From positions 1 to 64,000 of the forward strand of contig NZ_PSXX01000009.1 of NCBI RefSeq assembly GCF_002931055.1: a stretch of DNA of 64,000 nucleotides, written 5' to 3'. This DNA comes from Pseudoclavibacter sp. AY1H1 (GTDB lineage: Bacteria; Actinomycetota; Actinomycetes; Actinomycetales; Microbacteriaceae). Every line of letters starts with the position of its first letter. Within the stretch, counting starts at the first letter, position 1. The position numbers and the translations under genes are program-made. Below, piece by piece: positions 42,797 through 51,380 of this stretch. The notes under the pieces were generated by a model. The model had not been told where the DNA came from. It ran no database searches and worked only from the letters and a program-made list of their open reading frames with translations.

Positions 42797-44575
42797 GTGG
42801 CAGCAGCGCAGACGACCGGGCCGAGGCGCCTCATCGTGCAGACCGCGATGAGCGTCAAGCGCTGGCTCGCCCCGGCGACGGCCCTCTTCGTGTCGCACCA
42901 GCTCTGCGAGGTGGCGGTGCCGGTCGTGGTGGGCCTCGTCATCGACCGAGGCATCGTCGACCGGGACGTACCCCAGCTCGCGGTGTGGGTCGCGGTGCTC
43001 ATCGCCGTCTTCGTGCTGCTGGCCTGGTCGTACCGGACCGGCGTCTACTTCCTCGTGAACGGCATCCAGCGAGCACACCACGAGCTGCGGATGCGGGTGA
43101 GCGAGCGGAGCCTCGACCCCCGCGGATTCGGCGACCGGCAGCGGCCCACGGGTGAGCTGCTCGGCGTCGGCGGGTCCGACGTGCAGCGGGTCGCGTTCGG
43201 GGGTCTCCTCTTCGTGCACCCCGTCGCCGAGCTCGCCGCCGTCATCGCCGCCGGCGCCGTGCTCATCAGCATCGCCTGGCCGCTCGGGGTCGCCGTGATC
43301 GTCGGCGGCCCCCTCTTCCTCCTGCTGCTCGACCGCTTCGGCAGGCACCTGCGCGCGCGGGCCGAAGACCAGCAGCGGCTCACCGCCGACTCCGCGTCGC
43401 TCGCCGCCAACGCCATCGCGGGGTTCCGCACCCTCACAGCGCTCGGGGCAACGGGCCGCGCCGCCCGCAGCTATGCGGAGGCGAGCCAGCGGGCGCGCGT
43501 CGCGGCGATCGCGACGAGGCGAGCCGAGGCGTGGTTCGTGGGCGTCTCGAGCACCGCGACGGGGATCTTCGTCGTCGCGATCGGCCTCATCGCCGCGGCC
43601 CTCGCCGCCCAGGGCAGCATCACGGTCGGGCAGCTCATCACCGTCGTCGGCGTCGTCCAGGTCGTCATGGGCCCCATGGAAGCGCTCGCCGTCAACGTGG
43701 GCGCCGTGTGGGCGCGAGCCGGCGCCTCCGCGAAGCGCGTGCTCTCCCTGCTCCAGGCCCCCTACGCGCGGGAGCCGCGCGAAGGCGACGGACCAGCCGT
43801 CGACCCGAGTGCGGAGACCTCGGGCGGCGCGTCGGCCCACGAACGCCCGACCGCAGCGCGCCCGGTCCGTGTGGGCCTGACCCCGGCACTCGCGGTCTCC
43901 GGCCTCACCGGCGCGCACCTCCGCGAGGTGAGCTTCACGGTCGAGCGGGGCGAGATCATCGGCGTCGTCGCCGACGCCCACGACGCCGCCGAGCTCGTCG
44001 GACTGCTCGGCGGGCGCATCCACCCGCCCCTCGGCACCATCACGGTCGACGGGCTCCCGCTCGCGGAAGTCGACGCCGAACGCCTCCACGAGCTCGTGAC
44101 CGCGGCGCCCCACGCCGCCCACACCGTTCCGGGCACCGTCGCGGCGAACGTCGTCGGCGTGACCGGGGTCGCCGGCGCGCGACGATCGCCCGACGACGCG
44201 CTCGCGGCCGCCGCCTTCGAGGACGTGCTCGAGCAGCTGCCGAACGGCATCCGCACCCCACTCGGCGGTGCGGGGCGCACCCTCTCCGGCGGCCAGCGCC
44301 AGCGGCTCGCCCTCGCCAGGGCCCTCGCCGCCCCGGCCCCCGTCCTCGTGCTGCACGAGCCGACCGGATCCATCGACGCCGTCACCGAGCAGCACATCGG
44401 CGAGCGGATGCGCACGGCAACGGCCCAGCGCGCGACCGTCGTGGTCTGCTCCAACCCGCAGCTCCTCGTCAGGGCCGACCGCGTGCTCGTGCTCCGCGAC
44501 GGCAGCATCGCGGCAGAGGGAACCCACGACGAACTGATGTCGACGGACCCCCGCTACGCGGAGGCGGTCGCATGA
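42797..44575 (+). CDS. ABC exporter half-transporter with degenerate ATPase site
   Basis: This 592-residue protein has six predicted membrane helices, then a nucleotide-binding domain. The Walker A position reads VERGEIIGVVADAHDAAELV, lacking the Gly/Lys/Ser-Thr P-loop, and Walker B reads VLVLHEPTGSID with His in place of Asp. The signature LSGGQRQRLALARAL is intact. It therefore supplies only the signature side for its partner's ATP site. GTG 42797 is chosen because AGGAGG lies 7 nt upstream; a longer frame from 42644 is unlikely. It overlaps the partner gene by 4 nt. The substrate is unknown; the neighbouring glycan genes may be a hint. Confidence 0.88.
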   Translation: MAAAQTTGPRRLIVQTAMSVKRWLAPATALFVSHQLCEVAVPVVVGLVIDRGIVDRDVPQLAVWVAVLIAVFVLLAWSYRTGVYFLVNGIQRAHHELRMRVSERSLDPRGFGDRQRPTGELLGVGGSDVQRVAFGGLLFVHPVAELAAVIAAGAVLISIAWPLGVAVIVGGPLFLLLLDRFGRHLRARAEDQQRLTADSASLAANAIAGFRTLTALGATGRAARSYAEASQRARVAAIATRRAEAWFVGVSSTATGIFVVAIGLIAAALAAQGSITVGQLITVVGVVQVVMGPMEALAVNVGAVWARAGASAKRVLSLLQAPYAREPREGDGPAVDPSAETSGGASAHERPTAARPVRVGLTPALAVSGLTGAHLREVSFTVERGEIIGVVADAHDAAELVGLLGGRIHPPLGTITVDGLPLAEVDAERLHELVTAAPHAAHTVPGTVAANVVGVTGVAGARRSPDDALAAAAFEDVLEQLPNGIRTPLGGAGRTLSGGQRQRLALARALAAPAPVLVLHEPTGSIDAVTEQHIGERMRTATAQRATVVVCSNPQLLVRADRVLVLRDGSIAAEGTHDELMSTDPRYAEAVA

Positions 44576-46455
44576 CGGGCGTGCACTCGTCGGCCAAGCC
44601 CACGACGCTGCCGATCGCGAGCGGCAAGCGCACAGCCAGGCTCGCCTGGCATCTGCTCACCCTTCGCCCGTGGATGCTCGTGCTCTCGATCGCCCTGCTC
44701 GGGGCCGCCGCGTGCGCAGCGCTGCTCGTGCCCACGGGGCTGGGGCGTCTCGTCGACGCCGTCACGGGCGCCGACCACAGCCTCCTCGACGTCGCGCTCC
44801 TGCTCATCGCCGGGATCGCGGGCAGCGCGGCCCTCGGCGCCCTCGGCTCGATGGCGCTCGCCGCGGTCCTGGAGACGGCGCTCGCCCGCCTCCGCGAGGA
44901 CTTCGTCTCCGCCGCGCTCTCCCTGCCGCCCGTCCTCGTCGACGAGATCGCCGACGGCGAGCTCGTCTCCCGGGCCACCGACGACGTCGACACCGTCGGC
45001 GAGGTGACCACGGGCGCCGTGCCTGCCGTCGTCTCGGCGGGCCTCGCGGTCATCGCGACGGGCATCGGCCTCGCCGTCCTCAACCCCCTGTTCCTGCTCG
45101 CCATGCTCACCGTCGTGCCCGTGCACGCCTTCGCCTTGTGGCGCTACCTGCGGAAGGCGCCACGCCTCTACGCCGCCGAGCGGGTCGCCGTCGCGGCGCG
45201 CTCCCGCGAGATGGTCTCCGCCATCCAGGCCCTCCCCACCGTGCACGCCTTCGGGTGGGGCAAGGCCATCACCGAGCGCATCCGCACGCGCTCCTGGAAC
45301 GTGCTGCGCTGGTCGCTGCGCACCCGCATCGTGCAGAGCCGCTTCGGGTTCCGCATGAACATGGCCGAGGCCGTCGGCCTGGCATCGGTCCTCCTCGTCG
45401 GCGCCTGGCTCGCCTTCAGCGGTTCGGCGACGATCGGCGAGGTCACGACCGCAGCGCTCCTCTTCCAAGCCCTCTTCGGGCCCTTCATCGCGCTGCTCAT
45501 GCTCGTCGACGACCTGCAGTCGGCGGGCGCCTCGCTCGCCCGCGTCGCCGGCGTCATCCAGCTCGCTCCGGCACGGGCCGGGCTCTCCGCGCCCGCCTCC
45601 GCGGCAGGCGCCGCGATCGCGGCCGCCGTCGCCGTCGCCGGGGAGCCAGCCACCCCCGACGTGGAGCTGCGCGGTGTCGTCGCCGCATACCCTGGCCGCC
45701 CGGCGGTCCTCTGGATCGACGAGCTGCGCATCCCGGCAGGCCAGCGCGTGGCGATCGTCGGCTCGTCCGGCGCAGGCAAGAGCACCCTCGCGCGCGTGCT
45801 GATGGGGCTCCTCGACGTGCGCGAAGGGCGCGTCGACGTCGCCGGGCTCGACCCGGCGCTCATGGAGGAGAACGAGCGGGCGCGACGGGTCGTGATGGTG
45901 AGCCAGGACGTGCACGTCTTCTCGGGAACCCTCCGCCACAACCTCCTCATGGCGCGCGAGAACGCAAGTGACTCGGAGCTGCACGAAGCCCTCGAATCGG
46001 TCGCGGGGCCACGATGGCGGCACACGTTCGCCGACGGCCTCGAGACGCTCATCGGCGAGGGCAACGCCGAGCTCACGGCCACGGATGCGCACCGGCTCGC
46101 CCTCGCTCGTGCGCTCGTGACCCGCGCCTCCATCGTCATCCTCGACGAGGCGACGGCCGACGCCGACACGACCGACGCACGCGCCCTCGAGGCCGCGGCA
46201 CGGCGAGCCCTCGCGGGGCGGACGGTCGTCACCGTCGCCCACCACCTGACGCAGGCGAGCAGCGCCGAACGGGTGCTCGTCATGGAGCACGGCCGCATCG
46301 TGGAGGACGGAACGCACGACGAGCTGCTCGATTCCGAGGGCCCCTACCGTGAGCTGTGGGCCGCCTGGTCGTCGCACCGATCCCGCGCGCCCCGCGAGCA
46401 GCGGCAGCGGGCCGAGCCCAGCGGCACGACCGACACCGAGAGGCAGCGACCATGA
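44572..46455 (+). CDS. ABC exporter half-transporter with intact Walker motifs and degenerate signature
   Basis: This 627-residue protein has a transmembrane domain with six helices, then an NBD with canonical Walker A VGSSGAGKST and Walker B IVILDEATADAD. Its signature motif is changed from LSGGQ to LTATD (AELTATDAHRLALARAL). Paired with the preceding protein it would form one consensus site (its Walker A/B plus the partner's LSGGQ) and one fully degenerate site. This is the asymmetric arrangement known from heterodimeric exporters such as TM287/288. A Gln/Arg-rich tail of ~30 residues ends the protein. Confidence 0.9.
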   Translation: MTGVHSSAKPTTLPIASGKRTARLAWHLLTLRPWMLVLSIALLGAAACAALLVPTGLGRLVDAVTGADHSLLDVALLLIAGIAGSAALGALGSMALAAVLETALARLREDFVSAALSLPPVLVDEIADGELVSRATDDVDTVGEVTTGAVPAVVSAGLAVIATGIGLAVLNPLFLLAMLTVVPVHAFALWRYLRKAPRLYAAERVAVAARSREMVSAIQALPTVHAFGWGKAITERIRTRSWNVLRWSLRTRIVQSRFGFRMNMAEAVGLASVLLVGAWLAFSGSATIGEVTTAALLFQALFGPFIALLMLVDDLQSAGASLARVAGVIQLAPARAGLSAPASAAGAAIAAAVAVAGEPATPDVELRGVVAAYPGRPAVLWIDELRIPAGQRVAIVGSSGAGKSTLARVLMGLLDVREGRVDVAGLDPALMEENERARRVVMVSQDVHVFSGTLRHNLLMARENASDSELHEALESVAGPRWRHTFADGLETLIGEGNAELTATDAHRLALARALVTRASIVILDEATADADTTDARALEAAARRALAGRTVVTVAHHLTQASSAERVLVMEHGRIVEDGTHDELLDSEGPYRELWAAWSSHRSRAPREQRQRAEPSGTTDTERQRP

Positions 46456-46937
46456 GTGAAGCGCTTGACCGGGTCGAGATCCAGGAGCTCCTGCATCGCT
46501 ACAGCCTCGCCGTCGACGACCGGAGATGGGACCTGTGGGAGACGCTCTTCACCGGCGACGCCGTCATCGACTTCCGGGGCTCCTTCTGGGCGGAGAACCC
46601 CCAGGGTTGGGGCCTCCATTCCCCCGCCGAGCTCAGGCAGATCCTCACCGACTCCTCCGGGCCCGACCGGATCACGGGGCAGCACCTCGTGCTCAACTCC
46701 ATCATCGACCTGGGCGACGACACGGCCACGGCGCACAGCGAGTTCCTCGCCATCACCGTCCGCCGCACCGGAGATCCCGCCACCTGGCACGGCGGCGTCG
46801 CCGCGAAGGTCTCCACGGGCGGAAGCTATGACGACGAGTTCGTGCGCGAGGGAAGCCGGTGGCGCATCCGCCGACGCGCCTCAGGCATCCGCTGGCAGAG
46901 CACCGAGCAGATCACCCTCCCGGAGAACCGACGCTGA
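46452..46937 (+). CDS. SnoaL-like / NTF2-fold protein
   Basis: This 161-residue protein has the NTF2-like pattern DRVEIQELLHRYSLAVDDRRWDLWETLFTGDAVIDF, typical of SnoaL_4-type (scytalone dehydratase-like) domains, then HLVLNSIIDLGDDTATAHSEFLAI and YDDEFVREGSRWRIRRR. Such proteins are small cyclases, dehydratases or binding proteins. ATG 46452 overlaps the end of the ABC gene by 4 nt, so it is translationally coupled to the exporter. Substrate unknown. Confidence 0.85.
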   Translation: MSEALDRVEIQELLHRYSLAVDDRRWDLWETLFTGDAVIDFRGSFWAENPQGWGLHSPAELRQILTDSSGPDRITGQHLVLNSIIDLGDDTATAHSEFLAITVRRTGDPATWHGGVAAKVSTGGSYDDEFVREGSRWRIRRRASGIRWQSTEQITLPENRR

Positions 46938-46983
46938 CGGGTGCGCCGCACCGAACGGCCTCAGCCCCATGAGCCTGGCCCGC

Positions 46984-46989
46984 TACGCT
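46984..46989 (+). promoter_or_regulatory. -10 box TACGCT
   Basis: TACGCT is followed by 7 nt and the ATG at 46997, consistent with a leaderless transcript for the pentapeptide-repeat gene. Confidence 0.55.
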
Positions 46990-46996
46990 CGAGGGC

Positions 46997-47650
46997 ATGA
47001 GCGCCCCCGAACGCAAGACCCTCCGCGAACGCTGGACCTCCGCGGAGCTCTCGTCGCTGCGCACCCAGCTCTCGCGCCTCTCGAGCGTCGTGCCCGGCCC
47101 GCATCGGCTCACCCCCAGCTGGCATGATGCGTCCGCCGGAACCACAGACCTCCGCGAGCTGCAGGCCGGCAGTCTCGGCATCGCCATCGCGCACCTCGAG
47201 CTCTCGAACGTCGACGCCAGCGGACTCGTCGGCGGACTCAGCATCAGCAACAGCACCCTCACGCACTGCCACTTCGATGGCGCCAAGCTGACGGCGCACA
47301 CCCGACTCGAGGGGTCACTGCGGGCCTGCGCCTTCACGGGCGCGAGCATCCCGCAGGCCTCCATCGGGCCGGAGGTCTCCGACTGCACGTTCCGCGACGC
47401 GAAGCTGCGACGCCTCCGCGCCGTCCCCGGCACGGTCTTCTCGAACTGCGCCTTCGATGGCGCCGAGCTCTCCGGCGCCGAGTTCACGAACACGCGGTTC
47501 ATCGACTGCAGCTTCACCGGAGCCAAGTTCAACGCAGCCACGACGTTCCGCGGATGCACGTTCGTCGGCGAGGCACCGAAGTTCGGCAAAGCGAACGAGA
47601 GCGGCACGACGATCAAGAGCGGCACGACGATCGAGCCGCTCGCCGGCTGA
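46997..47650 (+). CDS. Pentapeptide repeat-containing protein
   Basis: This 217-residue protein contains a right-handed quadrilateral helix of pentapeptide type. Successive five-residue units with central Phe/Leu and preceding Ala/Cys are visible: LSNVDASGL, LTHCHFDGAKL, LRACAFTGASI, VSDCTFRDAKL, FSNCAFDGAELSGAEF, FIDCSFTGAKF and FRGCTFVGEA. Some members (MfpA, Qnr) mimic DNA and protect gyrase; most have no known role. Repeats start near residue 60 after a helical N-terminus. No signal peptide is seen. Confidence 0.82.
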   Translation: MSAPERKTLRERWTSAELSSLRTQLSRLSSVVPGPHRLTPSWHDASAGTTDLRELQAGSLGIAIAHLELSNVDASGLVGGLSISNSTLTHCHFDGAKLTAHTRLEGSLRACAFTGASIPQASIGPEVSDCTFRDAKLRRLRAVPGTVFSNCAFDGAELSGAEFTNTRFIDCSFTGAKFNAATTFRGCTFVGEAPKFGKANESGTTIKSGTTIEPLAG

Positions 47651-47651
47651 C

Positions 47652-47669
47652 CCCGGCGACCACGCCGGG
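47652..47669 (+). terminator. GC hairpin after the pentapeptide-repeat gene
   Basis: CCCGGCG (47652-47658), loop ACCA and CGCCGGG (47663-47669) form a perfect 7-bp stem, directly after the stop codon. The remainder of 47651-47916 shows no gene. Confidence 0.55.
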
Positions 47670-47903
47670 CAGGCACGCCCGGCCAGGGCTGGGGAGCTCT
47701 GAGTCATAGCAAAGTCATACAGACGGGCTCGGGCTGAAGAGCAGTTCACCCTCCGGGCTTCCCATCATGCAAGCAAACGCGGCCCCGCAGACGAGCGTCG
47801 GTGAAGCTCGCGTCGCGGACGAGCTGGAACACCCGGGGCGCACCCGGACAGCTCGGCGTCGCCCTCGACCCGCGCTTCTCAGGTTCCCGCTTGCCTCGCT
47901 TCC

Positions 47904-47909
47904 TAGCGT
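47904..47909 (+). promoter_or_regulatory. -10 box TAGCGT
   Basis: TAGCGT is followed by 7 nt and the ATG at 47917, the same leaderless arrangement as elsewhere. Confidence 0.55.
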
Positions 47910-47916
47910 CGACCGC

Positions 47917-48369
47917 ATGTCAACCTCAGCGAATGCCGCTCTGCTCATCCTCCGTATCGCGCTCGGCGCGACCATGCTGCTCCACGGAGTCCAGAAGCTC
48001 ACGACCACGGGAATCGGCGGGGTCCAGGAGATGCTCGGTGGCCTCGGCGTCCCGCTCGCCGACGTGGCCGGCGTCGCCCTCCCCTTCGTGGAGATCGGTG
48101 CGGGGGCGCTGCTCATCGCGGGCCTCTTCACTCGCGTCGCCGCAGCCCTGCTCGCGATCGTCTCACTCGGTGCCATGTTCACGGTGCACTTCACGGCCGG
48201 CTTCTTCGCGCAGGACGGCGGCTACGAGTTCGTGCTCGTCCTGGCACTCCTCGGCATCGCGCTTGTCCTCACGGGAGGCGGACGGTGGGCCGTCGACGCC
48301 CTCCTGCGTCGACCGCGCAGCGCTCGCACCGCCAGCGCTGAGCGCCACGCAGTCGCCCAGACGGCGTAA
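47917..48369 (+). CDS. DoxX family membrane protein
   Basis: This 150-residue protein has four hydrophobic helices with the DoxX pattern: LLILRIALGATMLLHGVQKL, VALPFVEIGAGALLIAGLFTRVAA, LGAMFTVHFTAGFF and FVLVLALLGIALVLTGGGRWAVD. DoxX proteins are small integral membrane proteins linked to thiosulfate:quinone oxidoreductase in archaea and to oxidative-stress complexes (with SodA and SseA) in mycobacteria. The specific role here is unknown. ATG 47917 fits a leaderless promoter. Confidence 0.92.
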   Translation: MSTSANAALLILRIALGATMLLHGVQKLTTTGIGGVQEMLGGLGVPLADVAGVALPFVEIGAGALLIAGLFTRVAAALLAIVSLGAMFTVHFTAGFFAQDGGYEFVLVLALLGIALVLTGGGRWAVDALLRRPRSARTASAERHAVAQTA

Positions 48370-48371
48370 TA

Positions 48372-48386
48372 GCTAGCATGGCTAGC
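48372..48386. promoter_or_regulatory. Palindromic element GCTAGC-ATG-GCTAGC
   Basis: Two copies of the palindrome GCTAGC flank ATG just after the DoxX stop. The element could be an operator for the acyl-CoA synthetase gene, or a weak terminator, since its 6-bp stem is followed by AAAAA rather than T. Confidence 0.4.
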
Positions 48387-48509
48387 AAAAATCTGGCGGG
48401 TCGATAGCCCCCGAAGCCGAAGACACGATACGGTCCAATCCACCGGCTTCCCCTGCTCCGAATCCTTCGTACACGGGCGAGACAGCCCGGCGCGCGAAAG
48501 GCGGCTGCA

Positions 48510-50375
48510 GTGCTGGAATCCTCGACTCCCCTCCTCGTGGGCCCCGACGTCATCGGAGCCCCCGGCGGGTACCGCAACGTCACCGATCTGCTCGCCCGAC
48601 GTGCCGAGATCGCCCCGGACCACGCGGCATTCGAGGTGCCGAGTGACCCCACCGATCCGAGTGCTCCGTGGCGCAACGTATCGACGAGCGAGTTCACGGA
48701 GACCGTGCGAGCCGTCGCCAAGGGGCTGCTCGCCATCGGCGTGCGCCCCGGCGACGCGATCGCCATCATGGCGCCCACCCGCTACGAGTGGGCCGTCGCA
48801 GACCTCGCGGTGTGGTTCGCCGGCGGCGTCGTCGTGCCGATCTACGAGACCTCGGCACCCACCCAGGTCTCGGCCATCATCCACGACGCCAAGGTGGTGC
48901 TCGCGGTCGGCGGCAGCGCCCACCACGTGGGACTGCTCACGACGCCACTCGATGCGCGCGGATCCGACGCGCTCGGCGTCTGGTCGATGGATGCGGCCGA
49001 CGGCCCCGGCGAGCATCGCGACCTCGAGCGCCTCGCCGCCCTCGGGCTCGGCGTCGCCGACGAGGCCCTCGAGGAGCGCCGCCTGCTCGCCACCCCCGAC
49101 TCCCCCGCGACGATCGTCTACACCTCCGGCACCACGGGAGAGCCCAAGGGGGCCGTGCTCACGCACGAGAACTTCCTCGGCCAGGTCCTCAACATCGCAG
49201 CTGCCTACGGCGAGGTCGTGCATCCCGCGGGCAACACCATCATCTTCCTGCCCCTCGCCCACGTGCTCGCCCGCGGACTGCAGCTCATCTGCCTCGCGAG
49301 CGGCATGCGCATCGCCCACCTCGCCGACCCGACCGCCGTCGTCGGCACCCTCGGGCAGCTGAAGCCGACGTTCCTCGTCGTCGTGCCCCGCGTCCTGCAG
49401 AAGATCCAGGCCGCAGCCGGTGCCAAGGCCGCCGCGAGCGGGCTCGCCAAGGTCTGGGCGTCGGCGCAGAGCACCGCCGTCCAGTGGGGTGAGTTCCTCG
49501 AGACGAGAGCTCCGGCCGCACGCGCCCCTCTTGGCCTGCGCATCCGGCACCGCCTCTTCGACTCGGTCTTCTACCGCCGACTGCGGCAGGTCATGGGCGG
49601 CCGCGTCACCCACATCCTCTCCGGAGGCGCCACCCTCGACGCCGAGCTCTCCCTCTTCTTCGGCGGCATCGGCGTGCCCGTCATCGAGGGCTACGGCCTC
49701 ACCGAGACGACGGCGCCCCTGACCGGCAACCTCCCGAGCGACATCCGCTCGGGAACGGTGGGTCGGCCGCTGCCCGGCTCCACGGTCCGCATCAGCGACG
49801 ACGGGGAGATCCTGGCCCGCGGTATCGGCGTCTTCAGCGGCTACCGCAACCCCGAGCACAACCAGGACGCGTTCGTCGACGGCTTCTTCCGCACCGGCGA
49901 CCTCGGCCGCCTCGACGAGCAGGGCCGGGTTGTCCTCGAGGGCCGTCTGAAGGACGTCATCGTCACCTCGAACGGCAAGACCATCGTTCCCATGCGGTGG
50001 GAGTCCTCCGTCGAGTCGGATTCCCTCGTCTCGCACGCCGTCATGATCGGCGAGGGACGCAACTACCTCTCGGCGCTCATCATCCTCGACCCAGTGGCAC
50101 TCGCCGAGTTCTCCGCCGAGGTCGCAGCGAGCGCGCACCCGAGGCCAGAGCAGCACGAGCTCCTGACGGTGGTGGATGCGAAGGCGCGCGAGCACGTCCA
50201 GCGCGCCGTCGACCGCGCCAACGAGCTCGTCGCCCGCAGCGAGCAGGTGCGACGCTTCACGCTCATCGCGACGGACCTCGACGATCCGACCTTCGTGACG
50301 CCGACGCTCAAGCTCAAGCGCGCAGCGGTGCTGCAGCGCAGCACGGACGTCGTCGACGCCCTCTACTCTTCCTGA
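48510..50375 (+). CDS. Long-chain acyl-CoA synthetase (AMP-binding, FadD15-like)
   Basis: This 621-residue adenylate-forming enzyme has the phosphate-binding loop YTSGTTGEPKGAVLTHEN, the substrate region VIEGYGLTETTAP, RTGDLGRLDEQGRV and the hinge/C-terminal motif GRLKDVIVTSNGKTIVP. The PRVLQKIQ and RLRQVMGGRVTHILSGGATL stretches are typical of the long FadD15/FAA-type acyl-CoA synthetases. It activates fatty acids with ATP and CoA in the cytoplasm. Start is GTG 48510 with AAAGGCGG upstream. A 16-bp duplication spans its stop codon. Confidence 0.92.
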   Translation: MLESSTPLLVGPDVIGAPGGYRNVTDLLARRAEIAPDHAAFEVPSDPTDPSAPWRNVSTSEFTETVRAVAKGLLAIGVRPGDAIAIMAPTRYEWAVADLAVWFAGGVVVPIYETSAPTQVSAIIHDAKVVLAVGGSAHHVGLLTTPLDARGSDALGVWSMDAADGPGEHRDLERLAALGLGVADEALEERRLLATPDSPATIVYTSGTTGEPKGAVLTHENFLGQVLNIAAAYGEVVHPAGNTIIFLPLAHVLARGLQLICLASGMRIAHLADPTAVVGTLGQLKPTFLVVVPRVLQKIQAAAGAKAAASGLAKVWASAQSTAVQWGEFLETRAPAARAPLGLRIRHRLFDSVFYRRLRQVMGGRVTHILSGGATLDAELSLFFGGIGVPVIEGYGLTETTAPLTGNLPSDIRSGTVGRPLPGSTVRISDDGEILARGIGVFSGYRNPEHNQDAFVDGFFRTGDLGRLDEQGRVVLEGRLKDVIVTSNGKTIVPMRWESSVESDSLVSHAVMIGEGRNYLSALIILDPVALAEFSAEVAASAHPRPEQHELLTVVDAKAREHVQRAVDRANELVARSEQVRRFTLIATDLDDPTFVTPTLKLKRAAVLQRSTDVVDALYSS

Positions 50376-50396
50376 TCACCACTCTTCCTGATCACC
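50365..50396. repeat. 16-bp tandem duplication across the acyl-CoA synthetase stop
   Basis: ACTCTTCCTGATCACC occurs at 50365-50380 and again at 50381-50396. The first copy includes the TGA stop codon, so the duplication places a second TGATCA palindrome just downstream without changing the protein. Confidence 0.75.
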
Positions 50397-50435
50397 CCAT
50401 TCCCCCTGGCGCACAGCGCCTCGAGAGGCAGCAGC

Positions 50436-51353
50436 ATGACGAGCGACATCACCCCAGGCGGCACGAGCACCGCGGGAAGCAAGAACCGGGCGACGATCAT
50501 CACGATCGCCATCGCCGTGCTGATCGGCGCGCTCGTCGCGCTCGCCGGCAGCCAGGGCGGGGCGGAGCTGGCCGGGTTCCCGCTCTACGCGTGGGCCGTC
50601 GCGGCCGCGTTCCTCATCCAGGTACTCGTCTACCTGCCCTCGGCGGCGGCGAAGACCGAGCGGTTCTTCGACCTCACGGGAAGCGCGACGTTCATCGTAG
50701 TCACCATCGGCCTGCTCATCGCGGCACCGGCACCGGATGCTCGCTCCTGGATCCTCGGAGCCATGGTGATCCTGTGGGCCCTGCGGCTCGGCTCGTTCCT
50801 CTTCGCGCGCATCCACCGCTCGGGCTCCGACGATCGCTTCGACGACATCAAGGGCGACAAGCTGCGGTTCCTGCGGGTCTGGATCATGCAGGGCCTCTGG
50901 GTGAGCCTCACGGCCGCCGCCGCGTGGATCGCGATCGCCGGGGGCACCGCGGAGCGCGAGCCCATCGGCTGGCTCGGCATCGTCGGCATCGTCATCTGGG
51001 TGGCCGGGTTCGTCATCGAGGTCGTCGCCGACCTGCAGAAGAACGCGTTCAAGGCCGACCCGGCGAACAAGGGTCGATTCATCCGCACGGGCCTCTGGTC
51101 GCGTTCGCGCCACCCCAACTACTTCGGCGAGATCCTGCTCTGGGTTGGCGTCGCCATCGTCGCCATCCCCGTTCTGGTCGGCTGGCAGTGGATCGCGCTC
51201 ATCTCGCCGGTCTTCGTCGTGCTGCTGCTTTCGAAGGTCAGCGGAGTGCCGCTGCTCGAAGCCAAGGCCGACAAGAAGTGGGGCGGCGACGCCGACTACG
51301 AGGAGTACAAGGCGAAGACGCCCGTGCTCCTGCTGAAGCTCACGCGCCCCTGA
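50436..51353 (+). CDS. DUF1295 domain-containing membrane protein (steroid 5-alpha-reductase-like)
   Basis: This 305-residue protein has about seven membrane helices and the DUF1295/ICMT-like C-terminal motif: GRFIRTGLWSRSRHPNYFGEILLWVG, followed by LLEAKADKKWGGDADYEEYKAKTPVLL. RFFDLTGSATF near the N-terminal third is also typical. Distant relatives reduce steroid double bonds or methylate isoprenyl groups; the bacterial substrate is unknown. It is 60 nt downstream of the acyl-CoA synthetase gene, so a lipid role is plausible. Confidence 0.9.
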   Translation: MTSDITPGGTSTAGSKNRATIITIAIAVLIGALVALAGSQGGAELAGFPLYAWAVAAAFLIQVLVYLPSAAAKTERFFDLTGSATFIVVTIGLLIAAPAPDARSWILGAMVILWALRLGSFLFARIHRSGSDDRFDDIKGDKLRFLRVWIMQGLWVSLTAAAAWIAIAGGTAEREPIGWLGIVGIVIWVAGFVIEVVADLQKNAFKADPANKGRFIRTGLWSRSRHPNYFGEILLWVGVAIVAIPVLVGWQWIALISPVFVVLLLSKVSGVPLLEAKADKKWGGDADYEEYKAKTPVLLLKLTRP

Positions 51354-51380
51354 CCTCGGCCGGGGCGCGTGAGCCCCGAG

